A stretch of 23,458 bases of DNA from Pelotomaculum sp. (GCA_003489345.1 DNIT01000177.1:3611-27068), one strand, 5' to 3'. Counted from the first letter of the stretch, positions 7,800-15,141 are shown. The notes: generated by a model not told the origin, from the letters alone. A program made the numbers and translations.

Positions 7800-8582
7800 T
7801 CATGATTCATGAAGATTTACATTCCATTTCAACAGTCTTTTTTCGAGTAATTTTAACAGTTGTTCAATAAGAATTCCGGTTAACCCGATGGAAAGCACAC
7901 CGACCAACACAACATCAATTTGCGATAATTCCCGTGCATACATAATCATATAGCCGATGCCTGACGACGCTGCGATCAGTTCCGCTGCCACTACGCTGCG
8001 CCACGCTACATCAATTCCGACCCGTACGCCGGTAAAAATGGCAGGCAGCGATGCCGGAAGTACGACTTTCGTCAGTAATGTTTTTCTATCTTTTTCGAGA
8101 ATAGTAGCTACTTCTAAATATTTTTTGTCCACATTGCGAATGCCTTGAGCCACATTTACCAGCACAGTCCAAAAGCTGCCAATTGCAATAACGGTAATTT
8201 TCGAACCTTCGTCAATTCCCATCCACAGAATTAATACCGGAACCCAGGCTAACACCGGAATCGGCCTGAGCAATCCAAAAATTAGACTGGCTGCAGTCCG
8301 AAATTTTTTCACCAGAGCCACCTGAACACCAATTACCAGACCTAATGTCGCACCAATGATAAACCCTTCAGCTACTCGCAAAATGCTGATACCTAAGTTT
8401 GCAAAAATCTCTCCTGTCTTTACTAGCTCTACCAATACCTTGAAAATGACTGACGGCGGCGGCAGCAGACTCGCCCGAATCCATCCCATTTGACTTGTGA
8501 TTTCCCACACACCCAACAACACAACGGGGGTTGCTAGCGCAAGAATATTCTCTTTGAGCCATCCACCAAACTTTTTCATCAT
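7800..8582 (-). CDS. SsuC/TauC-type ABC transporter permease
   Basis: A 260-residue integral membrane protein with about six hydrophobic segments. It has the cytoplasmic EAA-type loop (ATILEKDRKTLLTKVVLPASLPAIFTG, read as a whole) and the typical VAWRSVVAAELIAASSGIGY ending of BPD_transp_1 permeases of the sulfonate/nitrate group. The long open frame starts at 8693, but that start lacks a ribosome site and lies in the terminator tail. The Met pair at 8582/8579 follows AAAGAGAG and gives the usual N terminus, a basic stretch before TM1. The stop codon is directly followed by the ribosome site of the ATPase gene, so the two are translationally coupled. Confidence 0.9.
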   Translation of the reverse strand: MMKKFGGWLKENILALATPVVLLGVWEITSQMGWIRASLLPPPSVIFKVLVELVKTGEIFANLGISILRVAEGFIIGATLGLVIGVQVALVKKFRTAASLIFGLLRPIPVLAWVPVLILWMGIDEGSKITVIAIGSFWTVLVNVAQGIRNVDKKYLEVATILEKDRKTLLTKVVLPASLPAIFTGVRVGIDVAWRSVVAAELIAASSGIGYMIMYARELSQIDVVLVGVLSIGLTGILIEQLLKLLEKRLLKWNVNLHES

Positions 8583-8691
8583 ATACTCTCTTTCACTTCT
8601 ATTCAGCGATTGAATCTCCCTTGCGTCAAATCGATCATTTACCGACTGAACATATACTCTTGATAAAATTAATCTTTTTGCCATAATAATC

Positions 8692-8732
8692 AAAAAAGGC
8701 TAAGTATGGCCATTCATAGCCATGCTTAGCCT
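8692..8732 (-). terminator. Strong intrinsic terminator upstream of the transporter operon
   Basis: On the minus strand a 14-bp stem (8719-8732 with 8697-8710, one G-T pair) with an 8-base loop is followed directly by six T. It stands 118 bases in front of the permease start and about 125 bases after the cysK stop codon. It could simply end the nifB-cysK transcript. Together with the folded RNA just before it, it could also be the expression platform of an attenuator for the transporter genes. Confidence 0.88.
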
Positions 8733-8761
8733 TCAGTGTTCTGATCAGCTAAACTTTAAAC

Positions 8762-8830
8762 AACACCATAGATAGCGGTTCGCTTGCAGACCCTTTTAAT
8801 GTCTGCTAGTGACTCCACTGGCCCGGTGTT
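8762..8830 (-). ncRNA. Candidate structured leader RNA (four-helix junction)
   Basis: On the minus strand AACACC (8825-8830) can pair with GGTGTT (8762-8767) to close a junction. Inside it lie AGTG-GAGT-CACT, GCAGAC...GTCTGC (9-base loop) and AGCG-AAC-CGCT. The element is followed by about 30 bases and then the T6 terminator at 8692-8732, the layout of a riboswitch or attenuator. It does not show the hallmarks of S-box, TPP, cobalamin, glycine or T-box RNAs that I know. Pairings were found by eye only; covariation across relatives is needed. Confidence 0.4.
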
Positions 8831-8858
8831 TCTGGTTTACCCTTTATTTCTACTTCTT

Positions 8859-9785
8859 TTAGTCCTGGGAAAAGGGTGTGCTTAAGTAACGCTCACCCGT
8901 GTCAGGCAGTACGACCACAATAAGCTTACCTTTATTCTTCGGTCTTTTGGCAATCTGCAAGGCGGCAAAAGCAGCTGCTCCTGAAGAAATCCCCACCAAC
9001 AGACCTTCTTCCTTGACCAGACGCCGGCCAATTGCAAGGCATCTTCATTTTTTACTTTATAAATCTCGTCAACAATCTTTAAATTTAATACATCCGCTAT
9101 AAAATTAGGGCCAATGCCCTGGATTCTGTGCGGTCCGGCTTTTCCGCCGGAAAGCAATGGTGAGTCAAATGGCTCTATCGCTACGACCCTGGCGCTTGGC
9201 TTGCGGGCTTTGAGCACTTCTCCCACGCCGGTAATAGTCCCACCGGTACCGACTCCGCCAACCAGGATATCGACTTTGCCGTCCGTGTCATGCCATATTT
9301 CTTCCGCTGTAGTAGCGCGGTGTATGGCCGGATTGGCCGGGTTATCAAACTGCTGGGGAATAAAGGATTTGGGAACTTGGGCAGCCAGTTCATTGGCTTT
9401 GCGGACGGCGCCTTTCATACCCTCCGCTCCGGGTGTCAGGACCAGTTCAGCTCCGTATGCCTTTAAAAGATTGCGCCGCTCTACACTTAAAGGTATCAGG
9501 TATGGTCAGGATCAGGCGATATCCCTTGACCGCAGCCACAAAGGCAAGCGCTATCCCGGTATTGCCGCTGGTAGGTTCAATAATTACACTATCCTTACCT
9601 AGCAATCCCTTTTCTTCAGCATCTTTAATCATACCGTAGCCAATCCGGTCCTTGACGCTGCCGGCGGGATTAAAGCTTTCCAACTTTGCCACTACTTCGG
9701 CCTTAAGCCCTGCTGTGACCCGCTGCAGCCTGAGTAATGGTGTCCGGCCGATTAATTCAGTCAGATCATTTGCTATTTTGGCCAT
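8859..9785 (-). pseudogene. cysK: Cysteine synthase (O-acetylserine sulfhydrylase), two frameshifts
   Basis: ATG at 9785 follows AGGAG. The first segment carries LIGRTPLLRL, the PLP-lysine loop NPAGSVKDRIG and the PTSGNTGIALA loop. At 9489-9491 an extra base (AAA on the plus strand) shifts the frame inside the PDT-SVERR motif, and the middle segment continues with KAYGAELVLTPGAEGMKGA and VGTGGTITGVG. At about 9022-9025 one base is missing and the last segment returns to the first frame (LVKEEGLLVGISSGAAA, VVVLPDTGERYLST). The total of 308 residues is normal for CysK, which makes cysteine from O-acetylserine and sulfide. Two compensating indels mean either a recent null or assembly error. It follows nifB-like by 83 bases and is probably in the same transcript. 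Confidence 0.88.
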
Positions 9786-9868
9786 GCTTTCTCCTGCCTC
9801 CTGTTTATCTTGATTCCTCTGTAAAACGGCACTACGAAAGGTCCTCGAGGGATCATAGATTCTATTGT

Positions 9869-10762
9869 TCAACCATGCGAGAAAGTCTGTGCCGGTTGGT
9901 CATACAGTTTAGAAGCCAGGTCCACCCCGGAACCGGGAATACCGCAGGCATCCGCCCGGCACTGCTGGCAGTGGCGAAAGACAGGCAGGTATTTTTCCGC
10001 TGCCTCCCGTACCAGATTGATTTCCCGGCACCCGGGCGGGCGGTAATCTTTCATGTCAAATTGGGGTATTAAAGGGATGATGTTAATCATGGACGCGCCG
10101 ACACTTGCCGTAACCCGGGCAATTTCTCCAACCTCATGGCTATTGATGCCGGGGATTAAAACAGTATTTATTTTTACTACCACCCCAAGACCGGTTATTT
10201 CTTTTATCCCGACAAGTTGAGCCAGCACCAGCCAGCGGGCGGCATACTCTCCGGTCATGTACTGGCCGTTGTAGGTGATATGAGCGCAGATATCCTTTAA
10301 GACCTGCGGGCTAATCGCGTTAACTGTCACTGTAACTGTTTTAACACCGACCTCGACAATTCTTTTGGCCTTTTCTTTAATCAGCAACCCGTTGGTACTT
10401 AGACAATTGATTAATTGGGGATATCTTTTATGAATAAGTTCAAAGGTTTGTAACGCGTGGTCAGTCGCCAGAGTATCTCCGGGACCAGCTATACCAACTA
10501 CCGTTATCTCGGGGCAGAGTTCCAAAGCCTGGCTTACCTTATCCAGGGATTCTTCCGGCGTTAGAACCGTGCGGCTTACCCCGGGCCTTTTTTCCCACTT
10601 GTTAAAACCGCGCTTGCAGAAGCGGCACTGGATGTTGCAGGACGGGCTGACCGGTAGGTGAATTCTTCCGTATTTATGGTGGGCTTCACCATTGAAGCAA
10701 GGGTGTTGTTTAATCAGGTGATTAAATTGTTGATTAGCTCCATCCTGCAAAATTACGGACAT
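9869..10762 (-). CDS. NifB-like radical SAM protein
   Basis: A 297-residue protein starting at 10762 (GGGGTG six bases upstream). The radical SAM motif is C42-NIQ-C46-RF-C49, within the NifB-type context SPSCNIQCRFCKRGFN. It is followed by GIAGPGDTL, LSTNGLL, the NAISP-type segment and a C-terminal HCQQCRADACGIPG that matches the NifB C-terminal cysteine cluster. There is no fused NifX domain, so it is of the short type. NifB fuses two [4Fe-4S] clusters and inserts carbon and a ninth sulfur to make NifB-co; in genomes without nif genes such proteins have unknown roles. It stands before cysK, not in a nif cluster in this window. Subfamily assignment is good, function uncertain. Confidence 0.82.
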   Translation of the reverse strand: MSVILQDGANQQFNHLIKQHPCFNGEAHHKYGRIHLPVSPSCNIQCRFCKRGFNKWEKRPGVSRTVLTPEESLDKVSQALELCPEITVVGIAGPGDTLATDHALQTFELIHKRYPQLINCLSTNGLLIKEKAKRIVEVGVKTVTVTVNAISPQVLKDICAHITYNGQYMTGEYAARWLVLAQLVGIKEITGLGVVVKINTVLIPGINSHEVGEIARVTASVGASMINIIPLIPQFDMKDYRPPGCREINLVREAAEKYLPVFRHCQQCRADACGIPGSGVDLASKLYDQPAQTFSHG

Positions 10763-10841
10763 TATTATCACCCCGCTGAGAAATTGTAAGACAATGCGTC
10801 AAGCCTATTGGCCGGTTTTCTATCAATTCCAACTTACTACA

Positions 10842-10887
10842 TTATTTTAGTATGATTACTAATGTATTATACATGATATGATTAATA
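10842..10887. promoter_or_regulatory. AT-rich nested dyads upstream of nifB-like gene
   Basis: The 160 bases upstream of the nifB-like gene are AT-rich and contain ATGTAT-T-ATACAT (10862-10874), flanked by TAGTAT and ATACTA copies facing each other. Such dyads suit a regulator binding site controlling nifB-cysK, but I cannot assign a regulator. No confident -35/-10 pair was chosen. Confidence 0.3.
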
Positions 10888-10935
10888 CTATATTCCTGAT
10901 GCTTAAATTTGTCAATTGCATTTGAATGTTTTAAC

Positions 10936-10975
10936 AACAAAAAATATTAGGACGGGGTTTTAAGCTCCCCCGTCC
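10936..10975 (-). terminator. Intrinsic terminator of the Met-rich protein gene
   Basis: On the minus strand GGACGGGG (10968-10975) pairs with CCCCGTCC (10950-10957) around a 10-base loop, followed by TAATATTTTTT. It lies 22 bases after the stop codon of the gene at 10997 and isolates it from the nifB-like gene. Confidence 0.85.
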
Positions 10976-10996
10976 CTGGCCTATTGAATATACTTG

Positions 10997-11380
10997 TCAA
11001 ATTTGGGTAGTATCCCCTTCAGCCGGCGAACCCCCACTACAGTGATTGCCGTTTGAGCCCTCCGGCATACTATTCATCGTAGCGTCCATCATACCATCCA
11101 TCATACCGCTCATAGGGCCAAGACCGTTATTACTGTGAAACTCACGCATTTCATTGAAATGCTCCTGCCAGACTTTGGCCAGTTCCGGTGTTAGTTGACC
11201 GTCTTTTTGCGCCTGGCCCAGCCATTGCTGGTGCCATTCGAACATCTGGGCAGAAGGCTGTTGACTTCGCTGCTCAGGCGCCTTTTGCTCCCCTCCTGTT
11301 ATAGCTCCGAAAGCGGCGGGAGCTGCTATTGCAACTACCAGAATAGCTAAGCCCATAAGAAACCAATACTTCCTTTTCAT
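10997..11380 (-). CDS. Exported Met-rich small protein (putative metal binding)
   Basis: A 127-residue protein with a signal peptide (MKRKYW, then a hydrophobic stretch ending AAPAAFGAI), a Gln-rich middle (residues 35-80, helical) and a tail rich in Met (MSGMMDGMMDATMNSM) with a single Cys (HCSGG). Start at 11380 is chosen for its GGGGGG-type ribosome site and signal peptide. Clustered Met residues outside the membrane usually bind Cu(I) or Ag(I), and the promoter just upstream belongs to the same family as that of copA (see 11429-11465), so a role in extracytoplasmic copper handling is a reasonable inference. I do not recognise a named family. Confidence 0.8.
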   Translation of the reverse strand: MKRKYWFLMGLAILVVAIAAPAAFGAITGGEQKAPEQRSQQPSAQMFEWHQQWLGQAQKDGQLTPELAKVWQEHFNEMREFHSNNGLGPMSGMMDGMMDATMNSMPEGSNGNHCSGGSPAEGDTTQI

Positions 11381-11428
11381 TTGGTTCCCCCCTTTCAAGA
11401 TAAATATATTGAACTTATCTACAGCCCT

Positions 11429-11465
11429 ATCGTATATAAAAAATGTCACAATTCTATAACGAAAT
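11429..11465 (-). promoter_or_regulatory. Shared 11-bp-repeat promoter, copy C (Met-rich gene)
   Basis: Minus strand: ATTTCG (11460-11465), 8 bases, TTGTGACA (11444-11451), 9 bases, TACGAT (11429-11434). Spacing is identical to copies A, B, D and E. It lies about 50 bases before the gene start at 11380. The two repeats (TTCGTTATA and ATTGTGACA) are 11 bases apart, one helical turn. Confidence 0.7.
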
Positions 11466-11576
11466 TCATAAGAATCCATTTCAAATAATTAAAGATTTAA
11501 ATATTTCAGGGACCCGGGATGCTACCTGTACTCGAAATTTTAGGCAATTTGGGAACTTTATTTATAATCTTATATT

Positions 11577-11732
11577 TCAATTGCTGTTGTGATGTGCATT
11601 ATGATCAAATACATAATCAGTATTAAGGGTTTTACCTTGTTTATTTGCAGCCGCCTTAACACCATTATATGCAAATATGCCACTCAAAGAAAGTATCCCA
11701 ATAATTAACGTTGCAATAAGTAATTTTCTCAC
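11577..11732 (-). CDS. Small exported peptide with His-rich tail
   Basis: A 51-residue ORF starting with GTG at 11732, with GGAAAGGA eight bases upstream. It has a basic start (MRKLL), one hydrophobic segment (about residues 4-25) that reads as a signal peptide or anchor, and a polar tail ending FDHNAHHNSN. It follows the MerT-like gene by 36 bases on the same strand, so it is probably in the lgt operon. The His tail hints at metal binding (inference). I do not recognise a family. Confidence 0.6.
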   Translation of the reverse strand: MRKLLIATLIIGILSLSGIFAYNGVKAAANKQGKTLNTDYVFDHNAHHNSN

Positions 11733-11768
11733 AAAGTTCAGTCCTTTCCATACCAATACGAGGTGATA

Positions 11769-12098
11769 TTAAGAAATTATAAATAAATATATATTTAGCA
11801 AGGTAAATACAATAAAGAATGTCAACAACATAATAACTAAGTGCATAAATATTGCCTTGCTACTATTCCATTTGTGTCTTTTTATATTCATAATAAAAAC
11901 AACCATCATAAATAAAATGCCGGCTACGAAAAAATATCCACGATATTGCACCATCCACCGGCTAAAAAGGACTGCTCCAGTACTAAAACCAATGACTAAA
12001 GCCAATGCGTGGAGAACGCAGCAGATACCTGCCAATAAGCCGCCGCTTCCACCCTGAAACCAGCTCTTTCCAGTAATATTCTTAATTCTTAACTCCAT
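11769..12098 (-). CDS. MerT-like small membrane protein
   Basis: A 109-residue protein with about three hydrophobic segments. The first contains a Cys pair in GGLLAGICCVLHALALVIGF, much like the SACCLGPLVLIALGFSG segment of the mercury transporter MerT, followed by a YRGYFFVAG segment resembling the MerT YRPIFIGAAL region. MerT takes Hg(II) across the membrane via paired cysteines; here no merA or merR is seen, so another soft metal such as copper may be handled. Start 12098 (ATG) has GGGGGA five bases upstream. It is 123 bases after lgt and 36 before the small His-tailed peptide. MerT resemblance is moderate and judged by eye. Confidence 0.65.
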   Translation of the reverse strand: MELRIKNITGKSWFQGGSGGLLAGICCVLHALALVIGFSTGAVLFSRWMVQYRGYFFVAGILFMMVVFIMNIKRHKWNSSKAIFMHLVIMLLTFFIVFTLLNIYLFIIS

Positions 12099-12221
12099 TG
12101 TAATCCCCCAAATCATATTAGCCTCTTTGTAATAGTTCTTTCATTAGCGTAGGCACCCAAACTGGTGAAACTTTAAAATCACTGGCAGTAAATGCAATTG
12201 CACATGAACATTTATCTCTAT

Positions 12222-13049
12222 TTAACCCTGGACTAAATAGTAGATTACTACGGACACGATAATCATAATAAGGGATATGAGGTAAGTATAAATGGCTGGC
12301 AACACTTTATTATGTGAATTTTGCTTCAGAGGATACCTATTTTTGAGATACTGATAAATAATTAAACCAGCCACTATCCCCGCAAAGCTTAAAAGGTAGG
12401 CTACGGAAACAAAACCAAAGACTGTAGGATCGGTACGGAAATACTCAACAAAACCCCTTATAATAGAAAAGCCAATTAGGTAATGTACGAAGATTTGCCC
12501 CTGGTAACGACTTGAGTACCGCTTAGTCCACAGGTAGGCAAAAAGCAGGTAGTCTAAAATAAATTCATATACCTGGACTGGATGAACTAATGTACCATTA
12601 ACATTAACTCCCCAGGGATATGCCCCTATCATTGGTACACCAAAGATGTCACAACCGATACGGCCGATGGCTTGCCCTAAGATAAGCGCTGGGGCAATGA
12701 TATCAGCTATTTTCCACAAAGAAAGCCTGTGCTTTTTTATGCGCCATAGCCCGAGAAGCACACCGCCAAGTATGGCACCATGGATCGAGAGGCCACCGTT
12801 ATGAATGTAAATAATCTCCAGGGGATTAGCCAGATAATATGAGGGCTCATAAACAAGGACGTGAACGAGGCGTGCACCGATGATACCTCCGATTACTGCA
12901 AATATAACAACGTCAAAAAAAGGGTCTTCGGAAACACCAAGTCTTTTCGCTTCTTTTGATGCCAAAAGTATCCCGGTCAATATCCCGATGGCAGCAGTTA
13001 TACCAAAGAGATAAATGTGTATATGACCCAATGAGAACACTTCTTTCAT
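12222..13049 (-). CDS. lgt: Prolipoprotein diacylglyceryl transferase (Lgt) paralogue
   Basis: A 275-residue membrane protein with seven hydrophobic segments and Lgt landmarks: IGARLVHVL, NGGLSIHGAILGG (the conserved His-Gly), GQAIGRIGCDIFG in place of the usual GRIGNFxNxE, HPVQVYE, and IRGFVEYFR near the C terminus. Lgt attaches diacylglycerol from phosphatidylglycerol to the lipobox Cys. ATG at 13049 follows AAGGAGGATAACAA. It sits among metal-related genes rather than with whiG/uvr genes and is driven by promoter copy B, so it may be a second, stress-induced Lgt rather than the housekeeping one. The altered GRIG loop is the main oddity. Confidence 0.88.
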   Translation of the reverse strand: MKEVFSLGHIHIYLFGITAAIGILTGILLASKEAKRLGVSEDPFFDVVIFAVIGGIIGARLVHVLVYEPSYYLANPLEIIYIHNGGLSIHGAILGGVLLGLWRIKKHRLSLWKIADIIAPALILGQAIGRIGCDIFGVPMIGAYPWGVNVNGTLVHPVQVYEFILDYLLFAYLWTKRYSSRYQGQIFVHYLIGFSIIRGFVEYFRTDPTVFGFVSVAYLLSFAGIVAGLIIYQYLKNRYPLKQNSHNKVLPAIYTYLISLIMIIVSVVIYYLVQG

Positions 13050-13199
13050 TTGTTATCCTCCTTTTAATTCAGCCCCAAAATTAAAGTCATGAAGTCCCGC
13101 TTTATACTCCTGCGGCAAAAACCTCCATGACATATGCTGGGCTGTCCCTCGTACCATTCAGCAAAAGACCTTCGTGGCTCATTTTTGCAGAGCATTATT

Positions 13200-13236
13200 A
13201 ATTTAACAAATGATTGTTACAAAACTATCACGAAAG
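13200..13236 (-). promoter_or_regulatory. Shared 11-bp-repeat promoter, copy B (lgt)
   Basis: Minus strand: CTTTCG (13231-13236), 8 bases (TGATAGTT), TTGTAACA (13215-13222), 9 bases, TAAATT (13200-13205). The predicted start is near 13193, leaving a leader of about 140 bases before lgt. A 26-codon ORF (13102-13182) lies in that leader but lacks a ribosome site. Confidence 0.72.
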
Positions 13237-13292
13237 TTTAATACTTTTTGCTATCCTTAAACGAAAAACATCATGATTATACTTTCTCATTA

Positions 13293-13550
13293 TCACTTTA
13301 GCAATAAATCATCTTTCATTTGGCCATACTGTTCCCTGGTTATTTCCCCTCTTGCGTAACGCCTCTTAATTACTTCCAAAGGCTCCTGAGCAGGCATCTC
13401 GTATGAGTCTTTCTTATGACCTCTTTCCCATAATCTATATCCTAAGTAAACTGCACCCACCAAGATTACCACTGGTATCAGCATCATAATCAGCATAGCC
13501 AGGCCCCAGGTAACATCACCTAACATGTTGTTAAATCCTAGTGCCATCAT
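13293..13550 (-). CDS. SHOCT-domain small membrane protein
   Basis: An 85-residue protein with one transmembrane segment (about residues 15-40, GLAMLIMMLIPVVILVG) and a C-terminal SHOCT motif (LEVIKRRYARGEITREQYG), a short helical oligomerisation module. Start at 13550 has GGAGG eight bases upstream; the longer open frame starts inside the promoter. It has its own promoter (copy A) 35-70 bases upstream. SHOCT proteins of this size often lie beside copper or other metal efflux genes; their molecular job is unknown. Confidence 0.82.
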   Translation of the reverse strand: MMALGFNNMLGDVTWGLAMLIMMLIPVVILVGAVYLGYRLWERGHKKDSYEMPAQEPLEVIKRRYARGEITREQYGQMKDDLLLK

Positions 13551-13582
13551 GATTGTAACCTCCTTTACTAATGCTTGACTTA

Positions 13583-13638
13583 AGTTTACTAAATTAATGT
13601 TACAAATCATTATCGAAAGTTTGATAAATTTGTAACAT
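13583..13638 (-). promoter_or_regulatory. Shared 11-bp-repeat promoter, copy A, with inverted half-site
   Basis: Minus strand: CTTTCG (13614-13619), 8 bases, TTGTAACA (13598-13605), 9 bases, TAAACT (13583-13588). In addition ATGTTACAAAT (13597-13607) and ATTTGTAACAT (13628-13638) form a perfect 11-bp inverted repeat 20 bases apart, so an extra half-site points the other way. This is the richest copy and the best one for binding tests. Confidence 0.72.
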
Positions 13639-13689
13639 ACCAATTATGTGAAACCAAAAAATGGTTAGACCTTTTTAAATGGTAATATC

Positions 13690-13715
13690 AAAAAAACCAC
13701 CTGCCAGGTGGTTTT
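13690..13715 (-). terminator. Intrinsic terminator after the permease remnant
   Basis: A 10-bp stem AAAACCACCT/AGGTGGTTTT with a 3-base loop is followed on the minus strand by a T run (13690-13697). It ends transcription coming from the cobW-permease remnants before promoter copy A. The plus strand also has TTTT after the stem, so weak bidirectional use is possible. Confidence 0.82.
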
Positions 13716-13789
13716 AGTTAGATAAGCTGTTTAATTATGCGTTTCGAAATCATCTATACACCCCACCCAACACATGTTTTAACCCTGGG

Positions 13790-13876
13790 CTAATATACCT
13801 GTCGGTTTTTTCCAAGGATCCAGGGTTGTGATTTAGAGTTTTCCCCTGGACATTTAAAATCGATCACTTGTTCCAA
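13790..13876 (-). CDS. Possible 28-codon ORF
   Basis: TTG at 13876 lies one base after the permease stop codon and has GGAGGG seven bases upstream. It reads MEQVIDFKCPGENSKSQPWI and stops with TAG at 13790. The good ribosome site is the only support; it may be the start of a degraded downstream gene. I recognise no family. Confidence 0.25.
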   Translation of the reverse strand: MEQVIDFKCPGENSKSQPWILGKNRQVY

Positions 13877-13877
13877 T

Positions 13878-14398
13878 TTATTTCCCTCCCAAGGCCATGA
13901 TAATTTCTCCGACCAGGATGCTCACAGCCATTATAAAAAGAAAAATCTTAACTGCTTTACTGAAAGGAACCTCTTTTAAAATCACCAAAACGCCATAACC
14001 GGTATTGGCACATAGCCCGGCCATCATCGACCCGAAACCAATAACTCCTTTAATATACGCTTCGGCCACAAATACCGAGGAAAAACAACTGGGTATAGCC
14101 CCTATTAAGGATATATAGACAGGCTGAAGAAAATTGTTTTTCCCAACTAGTTGATAAAAACTTTCCTGCCGAATTTTTCCAGGCCCATATTAATGATAAA
14201 AACAGTGAGAAATAAAAAAAACGTGATTTTGACAGTATTACTGAATGCTCCCAATAAGAAATTGCGGTCTTTGCGGCACCTTGGACAGGTACAATCCACG
14301 CCGCAGCCTCTAATTCTGTTTCTTTTCTCCTTTATTACCGCATTGACCAGACTTCCGGCGCCAATGGCTATGATTAGCTTAATAAAAATTACAGTTCC
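13878..14398 (-). pseudogene. ArsP_2/DUF318-like permease, N-terminally truncated and frameshifted
   Basis: Two frames together give about 173 residues of a permease C-terminal half: a hydrophobic segment (FIKLIIAIGAGSLVNAVIKE), a Cys-rich link (GCGVDCTCPRCRKD), a membrane segment with FFLFLTVFIINMGLEKFGRK, then PVYISLIGAIPSCFSSVFVAE and FGSMMAGLCANTGYGVLVILKE. This matches the putative manganese/arsenic-type ArsP_2 permeases, which have an N-terminal half that is missing here. The frame changes at about 14154-14160, beside a run of five A on the plus strand; one more base would restore it. The 5' end has no start codon with a ribosome site and runs directly into the end of cobW, so an earlier deletion joined the two genes. 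Confidence 0.75.
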
Positions 14399-15095
14399 TC
14401 AACAGTGTATTCTTTAGAGGTCTTTATAGCTAAGGTATCAAATTCATTTTCACTGCAGGGCTTGTATTCCGTATGCAATAAATCGCCAAAGCCAGATAAA
14501 AGATTATCACTTTTAAGGAGCCCTTTAATTTCGTTGTGACCAAAACGGCTCCAGGGCCTGGTTACAATATCCGCTTCCTTGTTAAATTGCCTTAAGGATT
14601 CCGTGATTTTTCCAATCTGTTCTTCGTCTGTTAACTGGCTTTTACTGAGTACCAACATGGAGGCATTGGTAATCTGATCTTCGAAAAACTCGCCGAAAGT
14701 ATCATATTCGCAAGATAGTTAACACTATCCACAACGGTGAGAAGGGAATTTATCAAGCACTGGGAGGCAAATTCCGGTCTTCGTAAGATATCTATAATTT
14801 CACTGAGAATACTGATTCCCGTAGGTTCAATGATAATTCGCTCCAGTTTGAATTCTTCAATCACCCTGGCCAGTACCTGAACAAAATCTTTTTTCATGAT
14901 GCAGCAGATACAGCCGTTGGATATTTCAAACACATCAAAGCCGTCTCTTTCCACCAGTTCTCCGTCTATGCCGATTTCCCCGAATTCGTTTTCAACCAGC
15001 ACCACTCTTTCGTTTTCATACGCTTTTAAGAGTAATTTGATTAAGGTGGTTTTTCCGGCGCCCAGAAAACCTGAAACTACATCAACCTTTATCAT
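14389..15095 (-). pseudogene. CobW/HypB/UreG-type GTPase, frameshifted and 3'-truncated
   Basis: ATG at 15095 with GGGGGT upstream starts a CobW-type GTPase: P-loop GFLGAGKTTLIK, ENEFGEIGIDG, metal motif NGCICC, and IIIEPTGIS. A one-base loss near 14704-14711 breaks the frame; the other frame carries on with FGEFFEDQITNASMLVLSKS, DIVTRPWSR and ends EYTVEEL at 14389. Homologues continue after this point with a C-terminal segment of the type LRAKG, missing here. Short CobW proteins of this type accompany corrinoid methyltransferases and probably help load or repair the metal cofactor, which fits the methyltransferase fragment upstream. Confidence 0.82.
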
Positions 15096-15124
15096 TGTTT
15101 GACCCCCTGTAGGAACCTATTGTC

Positions 15125-15141
15125 TGAGGACATAGTCCTCA
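15125..15141. repeat. Short perfect hairpin upstream of cobW
   Basis: TGAGGAC-ATA-GTCCTCA, a 7-bp perfect stem in the 92-base gap between the URO-D fragment and cobW. No T run follows on the minus strand, so it is not a standard terminator. Function unknown. Confidence 0.4.

Noticed and set aside
8762..8830. Cloverleaf-like folding resembling a tRNA on the plus strand (with GGTTCG)
   Set aside because: Arm lengths are wrong (21-base anticodon arm, 12-base T arm, no TTCGA in the T loop), there is no 7-bp acceptor and no tRNA A/B box order. Kept only as a structured leader candidate on the minus strand.
13102..13182. 26-codon ORF in the lgt leader (MSHEGLLLNGTRDSP...)
   Set aside because: No ribosome site and only about 10 bases after the predicted transcript start; could be a leader peptide but unsupported.
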